Of a stretch of 64,000 nt of DNA, positions 1 to 12,566 are shown piece after piece. Source of the DNA: Lunularia cruciata (taxonomy: Eukaryota; Streptophyta; Marchantiopsida; Lunulariales; Lunulariaceae); contig OX419758.1 in assembly GCA_948567375.1 (NCBI GenBank), positions 16,341,728-16,405,727 of the forward strand, read 5' to 3'. The stretch's first letter is position 1. Every line of letters starts with the position of its first letter. The translations under genes and the position numbers were made by a program. The notes beneath the pieces were generated by a model. It ran no database searches. It was not told the DNA's origin and saw nothing but the letters and a program-made list of their open reading frames with translations.

Positions 1-3000
1 TTGTTCTTCAGATAGGGAAGTATCTTTGTAGACTTTGGAACTACATCATTTATAGTTTTGCATATAGTTTCATTAGAAAATAATAGTGTAAAAGCGTTTA
101 TCTTGGAATTATGGTATTTTTACTTCCATAAAAATCTACCTATATAGTTAACCAAGGTACATTGCAACTCTCTCTCTCTCTCTCGGGTAGAAGATTGGAA
201 TATTGCTTTGCATAGAAATTTTTTTGGAAAATTGACTCGTCACTTTAGGTACATAATCTTCAACACAAGACCTATAATCATCAACTTCTAACATGAAAGA
301 AGGAATTGCTTATAGCATCTTTGAACTTACGATCTTGGCAAAAGGTTGCATATGGTGTAGGAATATCCCTATTCAATTCAATCAAAGCATCAATTACCTC
401 GTGCATATGACCAATCATGAGAAACTCGTCTCAAAATTTTTTAAATGCCCCTAGTGATAACTTCATGCAATCCAATTCTTAGTATCTTTTCTTGAGTTAT
501 CCAATGAAAATGAATAGATGTTGAGGTAGAAGATTAAACTCCATTATCCTTGGCTTTACTTCATCTTTATTTGCATACCAATGTATACCATGAAGATTAT
601 GAAAGATCATACCATGAAAATTGAGATATGTCTTCTCAAAAATCCCTTTGTCCATAAACATAAAAAAGAGCATGACTTATACATACCACAAAAATCACCA
701 TAAAAAATTTCAAGATCTTGGAAGCACTTGATCAAAAAACTCACCATATAGTTTGGTTTAACAATCCACAACCACCCAAAGCTAAATACACAAAGAAAAT
801 AAAACTATAGTAATTTTTCAACATCCTTGTCAAATTTATATGTAATGGTTGGTTTACTTAATTTTTCTTAAATCAATTTACGTGATTAAATTTTGCTTCA
901 GGTTTGTAGGTTCCAAGTTATTTTTATCCATTTTATCATGAATGATATAAAGGTATATTGTAGGCTTAGCACATGCAAGTTCATTGTTTGCATAGAACAT
1001 ATTAAACAAAGATATTTGAGCTTTCACATGCACCGCACCTCTTATTTGAACTGGGCATGAACATTTATAGTGCTCTCATGTATCAATTTCATCTTGATTT
1101 GAGTATATTTTTCATGCTTTGCAAAGCACTAGTTTGAAAGGTCCATAACTTTTAAGTTACTTCTTTATATAATATAGTACATAGATCTTGATATCACTTG
1201 AATATCTATCATCTCCATCTTATTTATCAATTCCCCAAAGATTTATTCCTCAGAATAACAAAGAAGGTGATCTATAAACTAAATTATTAGCAACACTATT
1301 ATATGCATTTTCATAAGTAGCATGTGTTATAACCTGACTCAAGCTCAAGAGCAGCTTAAACATGATTAAATATTAACCATGGTAGAAGTTCATGGTTTCC
1401 TTAGCCAAATAATACCATAGAAACAAAATTTAGCACCTAATATATCATCTTCTTGGTACAAAGGAAAAACTTGAGAGTAAGAGAAACCAAAAATTGTGCA
1501 AAAAGCAGTTTTATGCTACAAAATTTGACCATGATCTACTTGCTCAATAGTGCAAACATTAGAAAGAGAAAACATGTGATTTGTCAAGATATTGAAGATA
1601 ATAAAATAGAAGTCTCAAATCTTTTTGATGTTATCGCAACTAGCTTTTCTACAAGACTCAGTTGGACAACAAAGAGTAAAACCATCATGATTGATGTATT
1701 CATTTGTAACAATTTTGGTAGCTTTCTCTCTTTATCCTTAGCACCTCCAACAAAGGACTGGGCCAAATATTCACAAGAATGTACTACCACTTAAGTAAGG
1801 AAGTTGCTTGGACACCATGAGGAGAGCTTCACTAAAAGATGTATCCTCGCAAGACTACATATCACAAATATTACCTAGAAGAAAAAAATTACTTCTAACA
1901 TAAAAAGGCAACAAAGACTAATGTACTAGTAAATGAGAGTTAGGAACAAAGTTATTTGATAGCAACATTGAGATCAATGCCATCTGTCCATTTCTTAACT
2001 ATTTTTCCAACACGTTCCTTATTATTGGAAACCATATTACCACAAGAGGTAACCATAGGAAGAAATATAAAACATTGTGCAATGTGGAAACAACTATATA
2101 AACTTAGAAGATCAACATAAAAGGAGAACTAAATTGAATTACAAAAAATCACTTCAAGGTAGCACGGTAAAAAATAGCTTTTGTTTGTTTCTTCTACTTT
2201 GTCCTTTGTTTTATTCCTTCTAGACATGTGAGAGGAAGGATTGAAATGAGGGAGGACTTAGATAAACAAATTAAAAGTTGGCAAGGACTTCATATTTAGG
2301 AAGGAACGGCACACTGACCTTTTGGAACCAAATTACTTCCAAGTTCTCAAAAATGTTAGGAGGACTCTCCAACCAACTTTTACAGTAAGAGAAAATATAA
2401 GATATAAATCTATGTTGTTGAAGAATACAAGTGGAAAACAAACATGTAAAAATAGCTTAAAAGAAGTGGAAAATAAGAAAAAACTCAATTAGATAAAGAT
2501 AAAGATAAAAGATAAAAATAGATTATGTGTTTGATAAAATAAAAGATTAGAAAATACACTCAAGATGTTGTAAAATTCAACTAGAAGAATGACCAAGTAG
2601 AACAACAATGGCAAAAAATAACTCTATATGCATGTAGAGAGAAGAAAAAGCATGACATAACTACTCAATAACAAATTTTTGATAGTAGTACTAAACAAGT
2701 GGAAGAAGGAAGGAGAAAGAGCAGTTGATTATATCATACTCCTAAGAAGTAAAAATAATAACAAAAATAAACAAAAGAATAGAATGTGCAAGAGAGAAGG
2801 GAGCATGGAAGAAATTGAGAAAGATGCAAGGATAGACGGCCTTTTGAGATGAGTGTGACAACCTAGTGTTGACATACTAATAGTATAATTGGTAAGGACA
2901 TGTCCTTCCTACAAGGGTACACTAAAAATGGCTAAGATTGAAGGTAAAGTGTCACATTGTCACAATTCATTCATCTATTATTGCATCTTTAGCCTCTTGG

Positions 3001-3614
3001 GTAGGAACCATTCCTAGAAGAAGGTACTACACCCTACAATTGCAGAATACAAAAAACTTAAAACAATCACATCCCATTCATGAAAGGTATTTTTATCAAG
3101 TTGGCTCTTGAAGGTGATGGTTCAATCTGTCTTGATGGTCATTGGCCACAAAGGTCTCTCTCTTGCAGTTACCTCTATCATGCAAACCACAACACATATG
3201 AGAACATTCCACACTTCCAAGAAGGTGTTCCTCACCCTAGTTTGTAGGTTTGTGACTCCTTGGACTTTTTGTTACATGTGGTGCTTCACAATACTCATAG
3301 TCATCAAGATATCTTAACACATTACCTCGAGTCTTCAAAACTCCCAAGGATCCAACATCTTGGCTAACTTGGATGCACTTTAGCACTATATTCCTACTTT
3401 GAGTTCCTCACCACTACTCCATCCAGAGATCAAAAAAATACACAATACTTACATTGATACATTTAGGATCATTGAGGTCCCCATGCATCGTCCTCACAAC
3501 AACCACCAAATTTGCATATACATAGACAATTAGACTGAGCATGCACAAATTGGACAAAAGGTGTGAGTTGGAGTCCAAATTGTGCTAAACCTATATTATG
3601 TTGGAGTGCCTCCT
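1..3614. other. AT-rich DNA with no recognisable gene
   Basis: I find no conserved protein motif, RNA gene or LTR terminus in this stretch. Short open frames, such as one at 1453-1794, have no domain I recognise and look like chance. A short CT microsatellite lies at about 170-184. Old, unrecognisable repeat remnants are likely, given what surrounds it, but that is inference. Confidence 0.6.
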
Positions 3615-4139
3615 TGTAATGTTCCAAAGATAAGAGAACCTCCAAGAAAAATACATGAGAGAAACACAAGGCTTCATCACTCAATAGTCAGATGCCCCAA
3701 AGGAGCACCTTGTCTATATTATGTAGTAAAGAAGATCCTCTCAAAGGGAGCTCCACCCTTACATTAGTTGCATTAATTGGTGACATGTTGATCCTTGTCT
3801 TATCTAGTTGGTCCAACAAGTTTGACCTGAGGGAATCTTTGGAGAATCTTCATGTTGGAAACTCAAAATAACATGGATGACGTACCATTTGAAAGCTCTC
3901 AAAAAGATAACCAAGGTGGTAGAAGACAATAAATTTTCTCTTAAGGAGAGATATTTCAATTTTTGAGGTCTAATTCATCTATTTAGGCTTCCAAAATTGG
4001 CTCTAGAGTCTTTTTGGCCTTTGCCCTATTAATGGAAGTACTCTTTTGGTGACACCTCTATCTAATCTACTTAGACTATCATATATAACATCCTTCAAAA
4101 TTTTAGCAAGCCAATTTTTATCTAGTTAATGGTATTACA
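3615..4139. repeat. Degenerate LTR of family F (copy 1)
   Basis: It starts TGTAATG and ends TATTACA, and aligns by eye with the better-preserved LTR at 13429-14151; both share a stretch around 'ggtgacatgttgatcc' and 'gagggaatctt'. At 525 bp against 723 bp it carries deletions. Flanking duplications are unclear (CTCCT on the left, AACCT on the right), so the copy is old. No internal F sequence is attached, which suggests a solo LTR. Orientation is not determined. Confidence 0.6.
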
Positions 4140-4940
4140 AACCTCTTCCCTTTTCAAACATATTATTCAAAAGATTGCACTAACATTAGTGCATGGGTCA
4201 GGTTAGCTATTGGCTCCCATGTTGCCTCATATAATGGATACTTATTCTAATGTATGAGATATTCTACATGTGGATGGCGGGTACCAAAAATGTATTTTTG
4301 GAGAATGCATTTGACTTCATATTCCTCTATTCCATCAATGAGTGTTGGTCAAGGTCTAACTTCTTGTATGGAAGGAAAGTGGAGCAATAGGGTGCATATT
4401 TGTGTTGTAAGGAAACATAAAACATTGGATGGATCTTCATGTGTGGCGGTAGCTCAAGGTGATAGGCTATTGTGCCAAATTTGATGGAAGATGGGAAAAG
4501 GCCCAATAAAACAAGCTAAACTTATGAGGACCAACTAACATGAGGTTGGTTGTGGATAACCAGACTTGATCCACAATGTTGAACTCCATGTGCCTATGAT
4601 GTGCATATACTCATTTCTTTTTTGTTAATTTTGGGTGATTTGCAACTTATGCATGGCATTCTCCACACCCTATTAGATTTTAGAAGCAAGAGTGTGACAT
4701 TTTTAACCTTTGTAGCCATTGGGTGGATCTTTACCAAGCTTGAAGGTGTGAAAGTGTGCTTTCCATACATGAGAAAGAATGGTATGACTGGTGTAGATGC
4801 ATTCACTAAATTGTTGTAGGAAAATTCTACCAATGGACGTAAGGTGTCCCACCTTTCTTGCTCCTCTACCATGAAGCTCCAGAGCATGTCTTCAATAGTG
4901 CAATTTGCCCACTTTGTTTATCTTTGGTTTTTTGATGGTA
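4140..4940 (-). pseudogene. Ty3 integrase C-terminus with chromodomain, fragment
   Basis: On the minus strand, 4887-4594 encodes an integrase tail (WDTLRPLVEFSYNN, then PSSLVKIHPMATKV), closely related to the family E integrase at 62539-62880 on the plus strand. Further downstream on the minus strand (about 4330-4190) the translation contains YPLYEATWEPIANLTHA, the second half of a chromodomain, which in chromoviruses binds modified histone tails and guides integration. In-frame stops break the reading frame. It is therefore a decayed fragment of an E-like chromovirus in opposite orientation to E. The remaining parts of that element are not visible here. Confidence 0.6.
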
Positions 4941-4962
4941 TATGTAATACCAAGAACCATCA

Positions 4963-5783
4963 CTTTGCACCGTTTGCACCGTTGAGTGTGCCATCAACAA
5001 GACCATTAGGGTTTTTAGACCTAGCTCAAGTCTATGGGTATACTTTCAAAGTGTAGCTTCAGAGAGCTCACTTCTTTGATATTGAGCCTTCGAGTTACTA
5101 GCTATGGTGGATAGAGGCCGGTGAGCATCACCTGGATTCTCTTAGCTAGAGTGAGTGTGGTTGGACTGTAATCAATGCCCAATTATTGGTAGTTTATACA
5201 GTGATAGATCAAGTACTGATCTGAATTGAGTTGATTTGAGTATTGTAAACAATCTGATTACATCATAGAAGTGAAGTCAAGGGGAAATTGGGTGCAAAAA
5301 CTATCTCCAAGTGCAATGGATCATTAGTAGCATGATCAAAGTTCAAGTTTTCTTTGGTGTGCAAAAGCTTGTTGCTTGATGTAGATTTGGCAATAAGGCA
5401 GATGGTATGCAGAAGTGTTGGGCAATTTTTGAGCAAAGAAGAAGTAATTTTTGAACAATGGTTGTGATTTTGAGCTTAGGAGGTGAAGGTAGGACCAATT
5501 TGTTGCAAGTTGGGCTCAGAAAATAAAATTGAATGTGGAGTTGGGAACCTATTCTCATGAATTTGTGATTTGGAAAAACCCATTAATTAATTTAGTTTGG
5601 CTTGAGTGGAGAGTTAGCCAAAGATTTGGCAATCAACCAAATTTAGGGTTTACATTAGATTTTGCTGGAGTTTACATTAGATTTTTTCCAGATTTGGAGG
5701 ACTTTTGCTAGATTTAGAGGAGTTTTGAAGTTGCAAATTTTGGCCAAATTTGGTAGAGTTTTTCCTAAATTTGGAGAAAGTTC
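4963..5783 (+). mobile_element. Decayed 5' end of a family B element
   Basis: This aligns with about 26908-27716 of element B: part of terminal repeat A1, its junction with the internal leader (CTGATTACATCA), then the leader. The copy is truncated on the left, lacking roughly the first 150 bp of A1, and on the right it is cut by a family A LTR at 5784. Most differences from element B are C-to-T or G-to-A, and CpG sites are largely lost, as expected of long-methylated DNA. It matters because it shows the A1-to-leader junction is a property of the family, not of a single copy. Confidence 0.7.
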
Positions 5784-6182
5784 TATAACACCCATTTGTG
5801 CATGTGTGTGGTATTATGATATTTAGCCTAGTATTACAAATACTTCAGAGATATTATTTATATAGAGATAATATATTGGTTCTATATTAGTCATGATTAG
5901 CTAAAGTTATTCATAGCTAAGATAGTGAGGACCTTACTTTAGAGGATGAGCACCACTATTGTGGATTTGAGTGTGTTGACCTAGTATTATTCTTAGGTGT
6001 TTGGCTTTGAGGAAAGAGTTGAGAATTCTTGAGCCTGCAAGGCTTTTTGTTTTGGATTCTTCTATAGTCCAAGGATAGCTCATGTGCAAGAATCCTTATA
6101 ATTTTTTACTTTACTTGACTTTTAGCCTAGTAACTTGAGTAACTCCAATAATTAATAACTTTGGTGCGTAACTATTTCACAA
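5784..6182 (+). repeat. Truncated family A LTR (plus strand)
   Basis: It begins TATAACACCC (TGTAACACCC in intact copies) and follows the family A LTR for about 400 of 690 bp, up to the 'aactatttcacaa' stretch just before the LTR's TATA box. It then joins, within a few bases, a minus-strand family A coding fragment. The two pieces have opposite orientations, so this is a rearranged junction and not a normal LTR-internal boundary. Confidence 0.75.
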
Positions 6183-7190
6183 ACACATGGATGAACTTGC
6201 GGAAAATCTCCTCAAATCTCATCTTCTCCTCCTTGGTAACATTTGGACCATACTTGAGGGTAGATAAACTCCTCTCTATCTCCTCCAGTGTCAATGGTGA
6301 TTTATCAAGGTCCTTCAAAACGTCTGGCTTAGGTGAAAAATCCATAGCACACAAGGGATACACATCTGAATCAAAGTTAGATTCATCCTCTTGCATGGAA
6401 GTCTCTTCTTCCCTGCTTGTATCTATACCTGAAGCTCCTTCTTCAGAATCTGATTCCCAATAATCAGAAGATGGTGTATTTGAAAGCAAAGTGTTTGTAA
6501 TGTTAGTCACAAGAACTATGACTCTATAGTTTGATGGCCCAATCCTCAAGTACCCTTTGTGCCATCTATCAATTGTGCATGTTGCTCTCAACCATGGCCT
6601 CCCAAGAAGTCAATCATAGCTTGAATCCTTCAAGACTTGGAAAGTCATAAAATTTTGAATTCCCATAAGTGAACCTACCACCTTATCCATCACCCCTACT
6701 AGTCAAACTTGTTGCTTGTTTGTCATGCTCACCACAAATGTTAAAGGTCTTGAGGGTATCATACCCAACTTCTTCATCTACCTTTCTAACATGGCATTCA
6801 TTGCTAATCCTCTATCAACAAGTGCATCCTTGATGTTGTGACCATTCACTCTCACATCAATCTTGGAGGCATATTCACGAGCCTCCCATGGTGTTGGCTT
6901 GGCATCCACCACCCCCATTGATATTGGAGCTTTTGCACTCTTCTTCCTCTTGCTCCTTGTGGAACTCAAACCACCTTTGAGCTCCTTTCTCAAGGTAGGT
7001 TTCAAAGCAATCAATTGGCCCATAGTGATGTTAATCTTATGACTACCAACATCTTCCAACACATTGTAGTTCCATAGTTGCCTTGAAATCAAGAAATTCT
7101 CCATCCCCAACTTCTTCCTTGGAGTCTTTGTTGTAGATGGTATTGAGGTGCAAGTGCTCCTAGTAGACATAGGAGTATCCTTTCTTAGAG
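6183..7190 (-). pseudogene. Family A protease and acidic linker, fragment (A5)
   Basis: Reading right to left, this covers the region after gag: a Lys-rich segment, then the retropepsin-like part (NGHNIKDALVDRGLAMNAM; the third protease residue is R here where other copies vary), then the nucleotide-binding-like stretch near 6600 (LGRPWL in sister copies), and an acidic Glu/Asp/Ser-rich linker (6591-6172) that precedes RT. It stops at the inverted LTR junction at 6182, so RT, RNase H and integrase are missing. Stops and frameshifts make it non-functional. Confidence 0.7.
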
Positions 7191-8207
7191 TTAATCCTTG
7201 AGAAGAGTGAACATCCTTTGCAAAATGAGCTCTCTTCTTCTCTTGTGCCAAAGCTCCAAATTAAGACCCTTGAAGTTTGAGCACTCTCCCTTCTCATACT
7301 TGCTCTCAACCACATCTATGGATGCTATCTCATTACCTTTGTTTGGATTAGGAGTCACTTGGGTTTCACTACCTCTCTCTTTCCCTCTATTGGCTCTCTC
7401 ATAACTCCTTCCTCCATGGTAAGTGGAATTTGGGAAATTCCTTTCGATGTGACCTCTTCCTCCACAACCAAAACAATTTCTCTCATTGGATTTTTTGGTT
7501 GGTTGGTCTCCTCTATATGGATAACTTCCATAACTTCTAGGCCCTCTCCCCATATTTTTATCCACCTCTCTCTTCTCCCATAGTTGCACTACATTGATCT
7601 TGAGATCTGCAAGTTGTTCTGTGATGGTTTGAAGTGGATCCTTTGGTGAAGGTGCAAGAACTAGAGCAACTACTACTTGTGGTGCAACCCTTGCCACCAA
7701 AGAATCAGAAGTTCCACTATACTTGTATTCTTGAGGAGGATGCACAACCTCCTTCACCACCAAATCACTCTCATCCCCTTTCAAACTCTCCTCCATACAA
7801 ATTGCAATCTTGATAGCTTCAACCTTGGAAGAAGGTTTCTCATATCTCACCTTGCTTTCTAATTTGTGGTCTCAATCCTCCCACAAAATTCTTGGTGAGC
7901 ATGGCCCCTATGCCAATCATAGTTATCTCCACTTCATCCCCATCTTTCCTCAACACTATGCAAAATTTGGACTCTAACTTTTCCACTCTTTCCACATAGA
8001 CTCTCACTTTCTCTCCATCTCTTTGTTTGAGAAAGGTAATCTCACTCATCAATCTCCCATAACTCTCATCTAGAAGAAAGTTTTCAATGAGTGTTGAAGT
8101 CAAACTCTCCTAAGACTCTTCTTCCTCATCTCTCCTCTCTCTCATCTAACTCATACCATATAAGTGCTACATCTTGAAAGAAATCTTGTAATAATGAGGC
8201 CCACTTG
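7191..8207 (-). pseudogene. Family A gag, 5'-truncated (A5)
   Basis: The minus-strand frames 8103-7840 and 7850-7191 encode a retrotransposon gag core (SYGRLMSEITFLKQRDGEKV, then NFVGGLRP) followed by a CCHC zinc knuckle, CFGCGGRGHIERNF, whose last Cys is changed to Phe; sister copies at 45147-45434 end in C. A frameshift lies near 7850. The fragment is cut at about 8207 where unrelated sequence (putative G LTR) begins, so the gag N-terminus is absent. Gag would package the element RNA into cytoplasmic particles. Confidence 0.75.
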
Positions 8208-9000
8208 TGACAACCTCGGCAAATATCACTTTTGCGGTAATCAAGTAAGTAAAGTTTGTTCCCGTAGAGATACTAGTAAAAAATATCCAAATACAAAGCA
8301 CATAGTAACAATCTCAATTCTTCTTGGTTGCATCTTTAATCTCTAAAGTAGCAACTACACCCCAAAGAGAGTAACAATAACTGACTCGTAGTCTTATCAC
8401 AACAATTTGTCACAGTTAATCACAACTCCATTAAATCTTTCCAAACAATCTTGATTGTGATGATTCAAATTCTCTTGAAAATTGCACTTCATTGCAAAAC
8501 AATTTTGCCTCAGAATTGTGTTCCACCCCTCCACTACAGGCACAACTTCCTCAATCAAAATTGCTTCACATCAACACTGCACTACACTCACAAATGCAGA
8601 ATACTACCAACACTACAATTCCTCTCAAATCTGTCAAGGCATTGCTCCGATTGCAATTCACTCAAGATCAAACACACAAAATTAAAATCAAGCTGCAGAA
8701 TCTAACATCCAACAAGCACACTAATTTGCACTTCAAAATTCTCCACACACTTACAAACACACACACACACACAAAGTTGATACTCAGATTTAAGCTCAAG
8801 CAATGAGCATTAAAATCAACACTTTGCTTTATCTATCTTCAAAAATTATGAATACTGAACAACATATGATTGTGAATGCTCCCTTTAAATAGTAAAGCAA
8901 TCATAGTTATCTACCTAATGCACCGCTTCCTAACAACTCTTCCTACCTATAGATCCAAAATGACAATCCACCTCTTCATATCTACCTCTTCAAATCTCAA
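8208..9000 (-). repeat. Putative 3' LTR of unidentified element G
   Basis: Read on the minus strand, this holds a TATA-like CTATTTAAAGGG near 8885-8896 and ends in ...GGTTGTCA at 8208, the usual CA terminus. It lies directly downstream of the minus-strand coiled-coil reading frames at 9001-11455. An (AC)n microsatellite sits at about 8758-8774. No second copy of this LTR is visible in the window, so the call rests on position and termini only. Confidence 0.3.
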
Positions 9001-11455
9001 AACTGCTACTACTCCAATCCGATGTCTACTTCTTCATCGGTTTCCAGACCCAAAGTAACTTCACACACTACTCTATCCTTGGGTTTCACAACTACTAATT
9101 CATCTACCAATTCTAACACTTCTTCTTTCTGATCTACAATTCTTGTTATAGGTAATCCTTGTAAATCTCTATCTCTTAACCCACTCTTCTCTAATATCTC
9201 CAATGGTAACTTTGAAGATATTTGTACTCCTACCTCATCTACTTCATGCTTTGCTCTTACATCCTTCCAAAGTTTATCTATCTCCAACTTTACTTAATCT
9301 AATTGGATCATGATATTGTCTTCCACTTCCAATATCTTCCTATCTACACGAGTCCTAAGATTAATCAGCAAGGCATTCAAATTTTCATCCTTCATATTTC
9401 TCTTCCTCATCTCTTGCACCAACAACTTCAACTTGTGCAAACTCATTTCTTCATCCTTACGCTGGCCTCTATACTCAACATTGCATTCATCTTCATGACA
9501 ATCTCCTTCAATGGCTTGAGTCTCATTCTTCTCTCACATTCTCAATCTGCCAGCCAATCTTCTTTGTACATTGCCAATTCAGCCTCAAACTCTGCTTTCA
9601 TAGTCTCCTTCTTCTTCCCCTTCTGAACAACCTTCTCTTCCAGATTACAGAGTAACTCCCACAACTCTTTTCTTCTCTATATCTCACTATCAACTCTTTG
9701 CTAGAGCTAATTCTTCTCTTCTACATTCTCCATTACTCTATCAAGCTCTTGCTTCTTCTCTGCTACTCTTGCCATAACATGAATAATTTCTAATCATGAA
9801 TCAGCAAATTGTTGTTTCAAGATTTCATACTTTGCTATCTGCCTCTCCCTTGCTATGATACTCTGCTCTATTACTCGCTCTCTACTTCCCACTTCTCTCT
9901 TCAAGTTTTCAATCACTTGGTTCTGTACTACTACATCTACTTGTAGTACTTCTCTTTCCTCCTCACCTTGGATTATACTCTTCTTCAACTCCGAGTTCTC
10001 TTCCTCTAATTTCACCAACACTTGCAACATAGTCTTCACCTCTAGAAACTTTGACTGCATCTCCTTCTTTTGCTCCAACTTCATTAACAACATGCACACA
10101 ACCTCCTACAAATACTCTACTCCTACATTTTGATTTACCTTGGCTTGTGGACTTTCCTCCTTCTTCGCTTCTTCTTTGCTTGACACTATTCTTTTCAACC
10201 GCAATCACCTTATTGGAATGGATTCTTTGCTCCCCAAACTTCCACTCTCCACTTCTCTTCTCCTACTCGGTCCCGCTTCATACTTTGCCTTCCTTCTAGA
10301 ACAGACTCCTCTCTGAATGGTCACCCCCTTTTCCTCCGCTCAAACTTTGTCTTCTTGTTTTAGGTTACATTCTTCCTCCATTTCCATCTTCACATCTTCC
10401 TCCTCGGGTACCAATTGCATCTCAATGCCATCTTCACTCTCACTAGTTACTTCACCACTCTACAACGTGAGTTTAGGTTCTTCTTCCTTCTCCAACTCTT
10501 GTGACTTGTCCTTGGCTTCCCCTTATGATTCTTTGCCCGACAACGTGATTACCACCAAGTCTTTCCTTGGGGTTTCCCTTCCTCGTAATCTGAGGTCTCA
10601 TCACCACTACTACTACTTCTTCTTCTTGTCGACTACTCTTCTTTGACTTTGGAGTGTTCACCTTCAATTGTGCACTTTGCCCCATTTGCATATAGTACTC
10701 ATTGCTGCTTCTTATTTGCAAGATGTATTGCTGCTCCTCCACATCAGCATCTCTTCTCAAATTGGGATGGAAGTGTGACACCATCTTTTGTCTCTTTGCC
10801 GCATTCAACAAATTTAGTCCCAAGTAGAACTGGGCTGCAAACGGCACAATGTAATGTGGAGGAAACTTGTCCTGCAAGTTCCACACCATTTGTCTTGTAT
10901 GCTGATGAAAATACTTTGCCCAATTGATTGGCTCCCCTCCAAATATCTTGTGGAAGAACACCACTTGATGTTTCATCACATAAGTGGTTTGCTCCGGCTT
11001 GAAGATAGCCATCATTGCACTTACAATGCCTCTCCTCATAGGATCCTTATAACTCTCAACTTTGTAACCACTCTTTGTGCGCTTTAAAGAGAAGGTATCT
11101 CTCACTTCTTGGGTTTCTTTTGCTACCTCTCCTTTCCCTGAGAACGTGGCTCCTTGCTCCTCACCCGCCTCTCTTCCGAGTACTAACCTCCAATCCGACT
11201 CTGTCTAGCAAGCCAGATTTCCTCTCTTCCCTTCTTCCTTAGGTCCATCAAGACATCTACTCTCGATGATCTCAGTCATGAAACCTAGAAAGCTAATGTT
11301 CTAGTTCCATGCTAAGAATATGATCCAAAGCTTGCTCAAGACTTCCATTCTAGCAATCACATCTAATCTCCAAATTGCATGATTTCTCACTATGAATTTT
11401 GAGTTCTTCTTTCCATCTCTCATTTTACTCTCCTCCATTGTTTCTATAGATGAAG
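9001..11455 (-). pseudogene. Degenerate coiled-coil protein of element G, unknown function
   Basis: Several minus-strand frames read in order as one broken protein. From right to left: a short start near 11440; a 210-residue frame at 11105-10473 with an Ile/Trp/Phe-rich globular part (PINWAKYFHQHTRQMVWNLQ) and then a Lys/Glu/Gly-rich tail; a basic segment; a strongly heptad-like Glu/Lys/Leu/Gln-rich coiled coil (10099-9794) that continues in broken frames to about 9400; and an acidic C-terminus (9287-9009). I do not recognise the family. The globular part resembles proteins carried by some plant transposable elements, but I cannot name it. No RT or integrase motif is seen. Confidence 0.45.
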
Positions 11456-12566
11456 AAGATGTACAACATCAAGCCTTATAAAGGATAGCATTCCATGGGA
11501 GTAGTCAAAAACTAGATTTCAAGAATGAATAGATATTTTGGTTGTTCACAACCAAGCTCCCGAATCATTCTGTATGTGTGTTTGCATATGGGTACTTGAC
11601 CAATAAAGCCATCACATGGTATGATGTTCAAGAATGATTATTGTTGGCAAAAGGAAGAGAGATCACTTGGACAGCAATACAAGAAGAGTTGTTGAAGAAT
11701 TTCCAATCTATGGATTACTTGCAAATAACCCAAACCCAACTATGTGCGTTGAAGAAGAAGAATAACAAATAAGAGTACTTGGAGACTATTAAGTAGATTG
11801 GTCTAGATAATTAATATGAGTCAAGTAGATTTATTCACAATTTCAAATGGGGGTTAATGTAGCAAATTTGCCAAGAGGTAATTGAACAAAATCCTTGAAC
11901 TATTTTTGAAGCCATTGCTTTCACTCAAAGAATAGCAAGGACGCTTGGAGGAGGTGAAGGAGCAGTCCCAATGCAACACTATTAGGCTAAGACACCCTAT
12001 TTTGATGGACCAATTCCTATGGAACTGGGTAACATGTGGTTCCAAGACCAAGGAGCATGACCACTCCAAGAGAATGAGGATGGATTGAAGAAAGGAGAGA
12101 TGGAATACCACAAGGAGAAGGAGCTCAAGAAAAACAATCATATTGTTACAATTGCAGCTGAGTTGAATACATAGCCATCAATTTTCATGCTCATCTTCTT
12201 ATAGGCTCTTGGTTTCCATACAAGTGACCTTTGAATAACATGGAGAGATAAATTGAAGTGGAGGATGTTGAAATCACATCAAAAAACAAATATTAGCAAT
12301 AAATGTACCTTATGGCCTTATTGGCTCAATGGAGAAGAGTAAAAGTGGGAGGAAAAAGAGGACAAGTGCACAAAAGTTGAGGAAGACAAATGCACAACTG
12401 ATTTTTGTAAATGGAGTCCTAGTAGGTAATCATGTCAAAGCATAAATAGACCTTGGAGCAACAAAGAATTTCTTGTTTCACTCTCTTGCAATAAGGTTGA
12501 GAAGGGAACTAAAGAAGGATAAGAATAAAGAACTAGAGTTACCTAATGGTCAGACAAAGAGGATTG
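11456..12566 (+). pseudogene. Family E gag and protease, fragment
   Basis: Plus-strand translation, with many frame breaks, gives a gag core (ITWYDVQ-like and WTAIQEEL-like stretches near 11620-11690) and, at about 12400-12560, a retropepsin-like segment reading VNGVLVGNHVKA, a stop, then IDLGATKNF, with DLGA where DSGA is usual. It ends where C1 inserted, and the first copy of the target duplication GATTG is at 12562-12566. The frame resumes at 18945. The left end and 5' LTR are not found; element G abuts it. Confidence 0.6.

Noticed and set aside
170..186. CT microsatellite as a regulatory element
   Set aside because: Simple repeat without a linked gene.
1453..1794. 113-codon open frame on the plus strand
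   Set aside because: No recognisable domain, low-complexity neighbourhood and a shadow frame on the other strand; judged chance.
2860..2960. tRNA-like stretch ('ataattggtaagga')
   Set aside because: No B-box at the right distance and no cloverleaf pairing by eye.
9303..10646. Plus-strand Ser/Phe/Thr-rich open frames
   Set aside because: They are antisense shadows of the minus-strand Glu/Lys-rich coiled-coil frames of element G.
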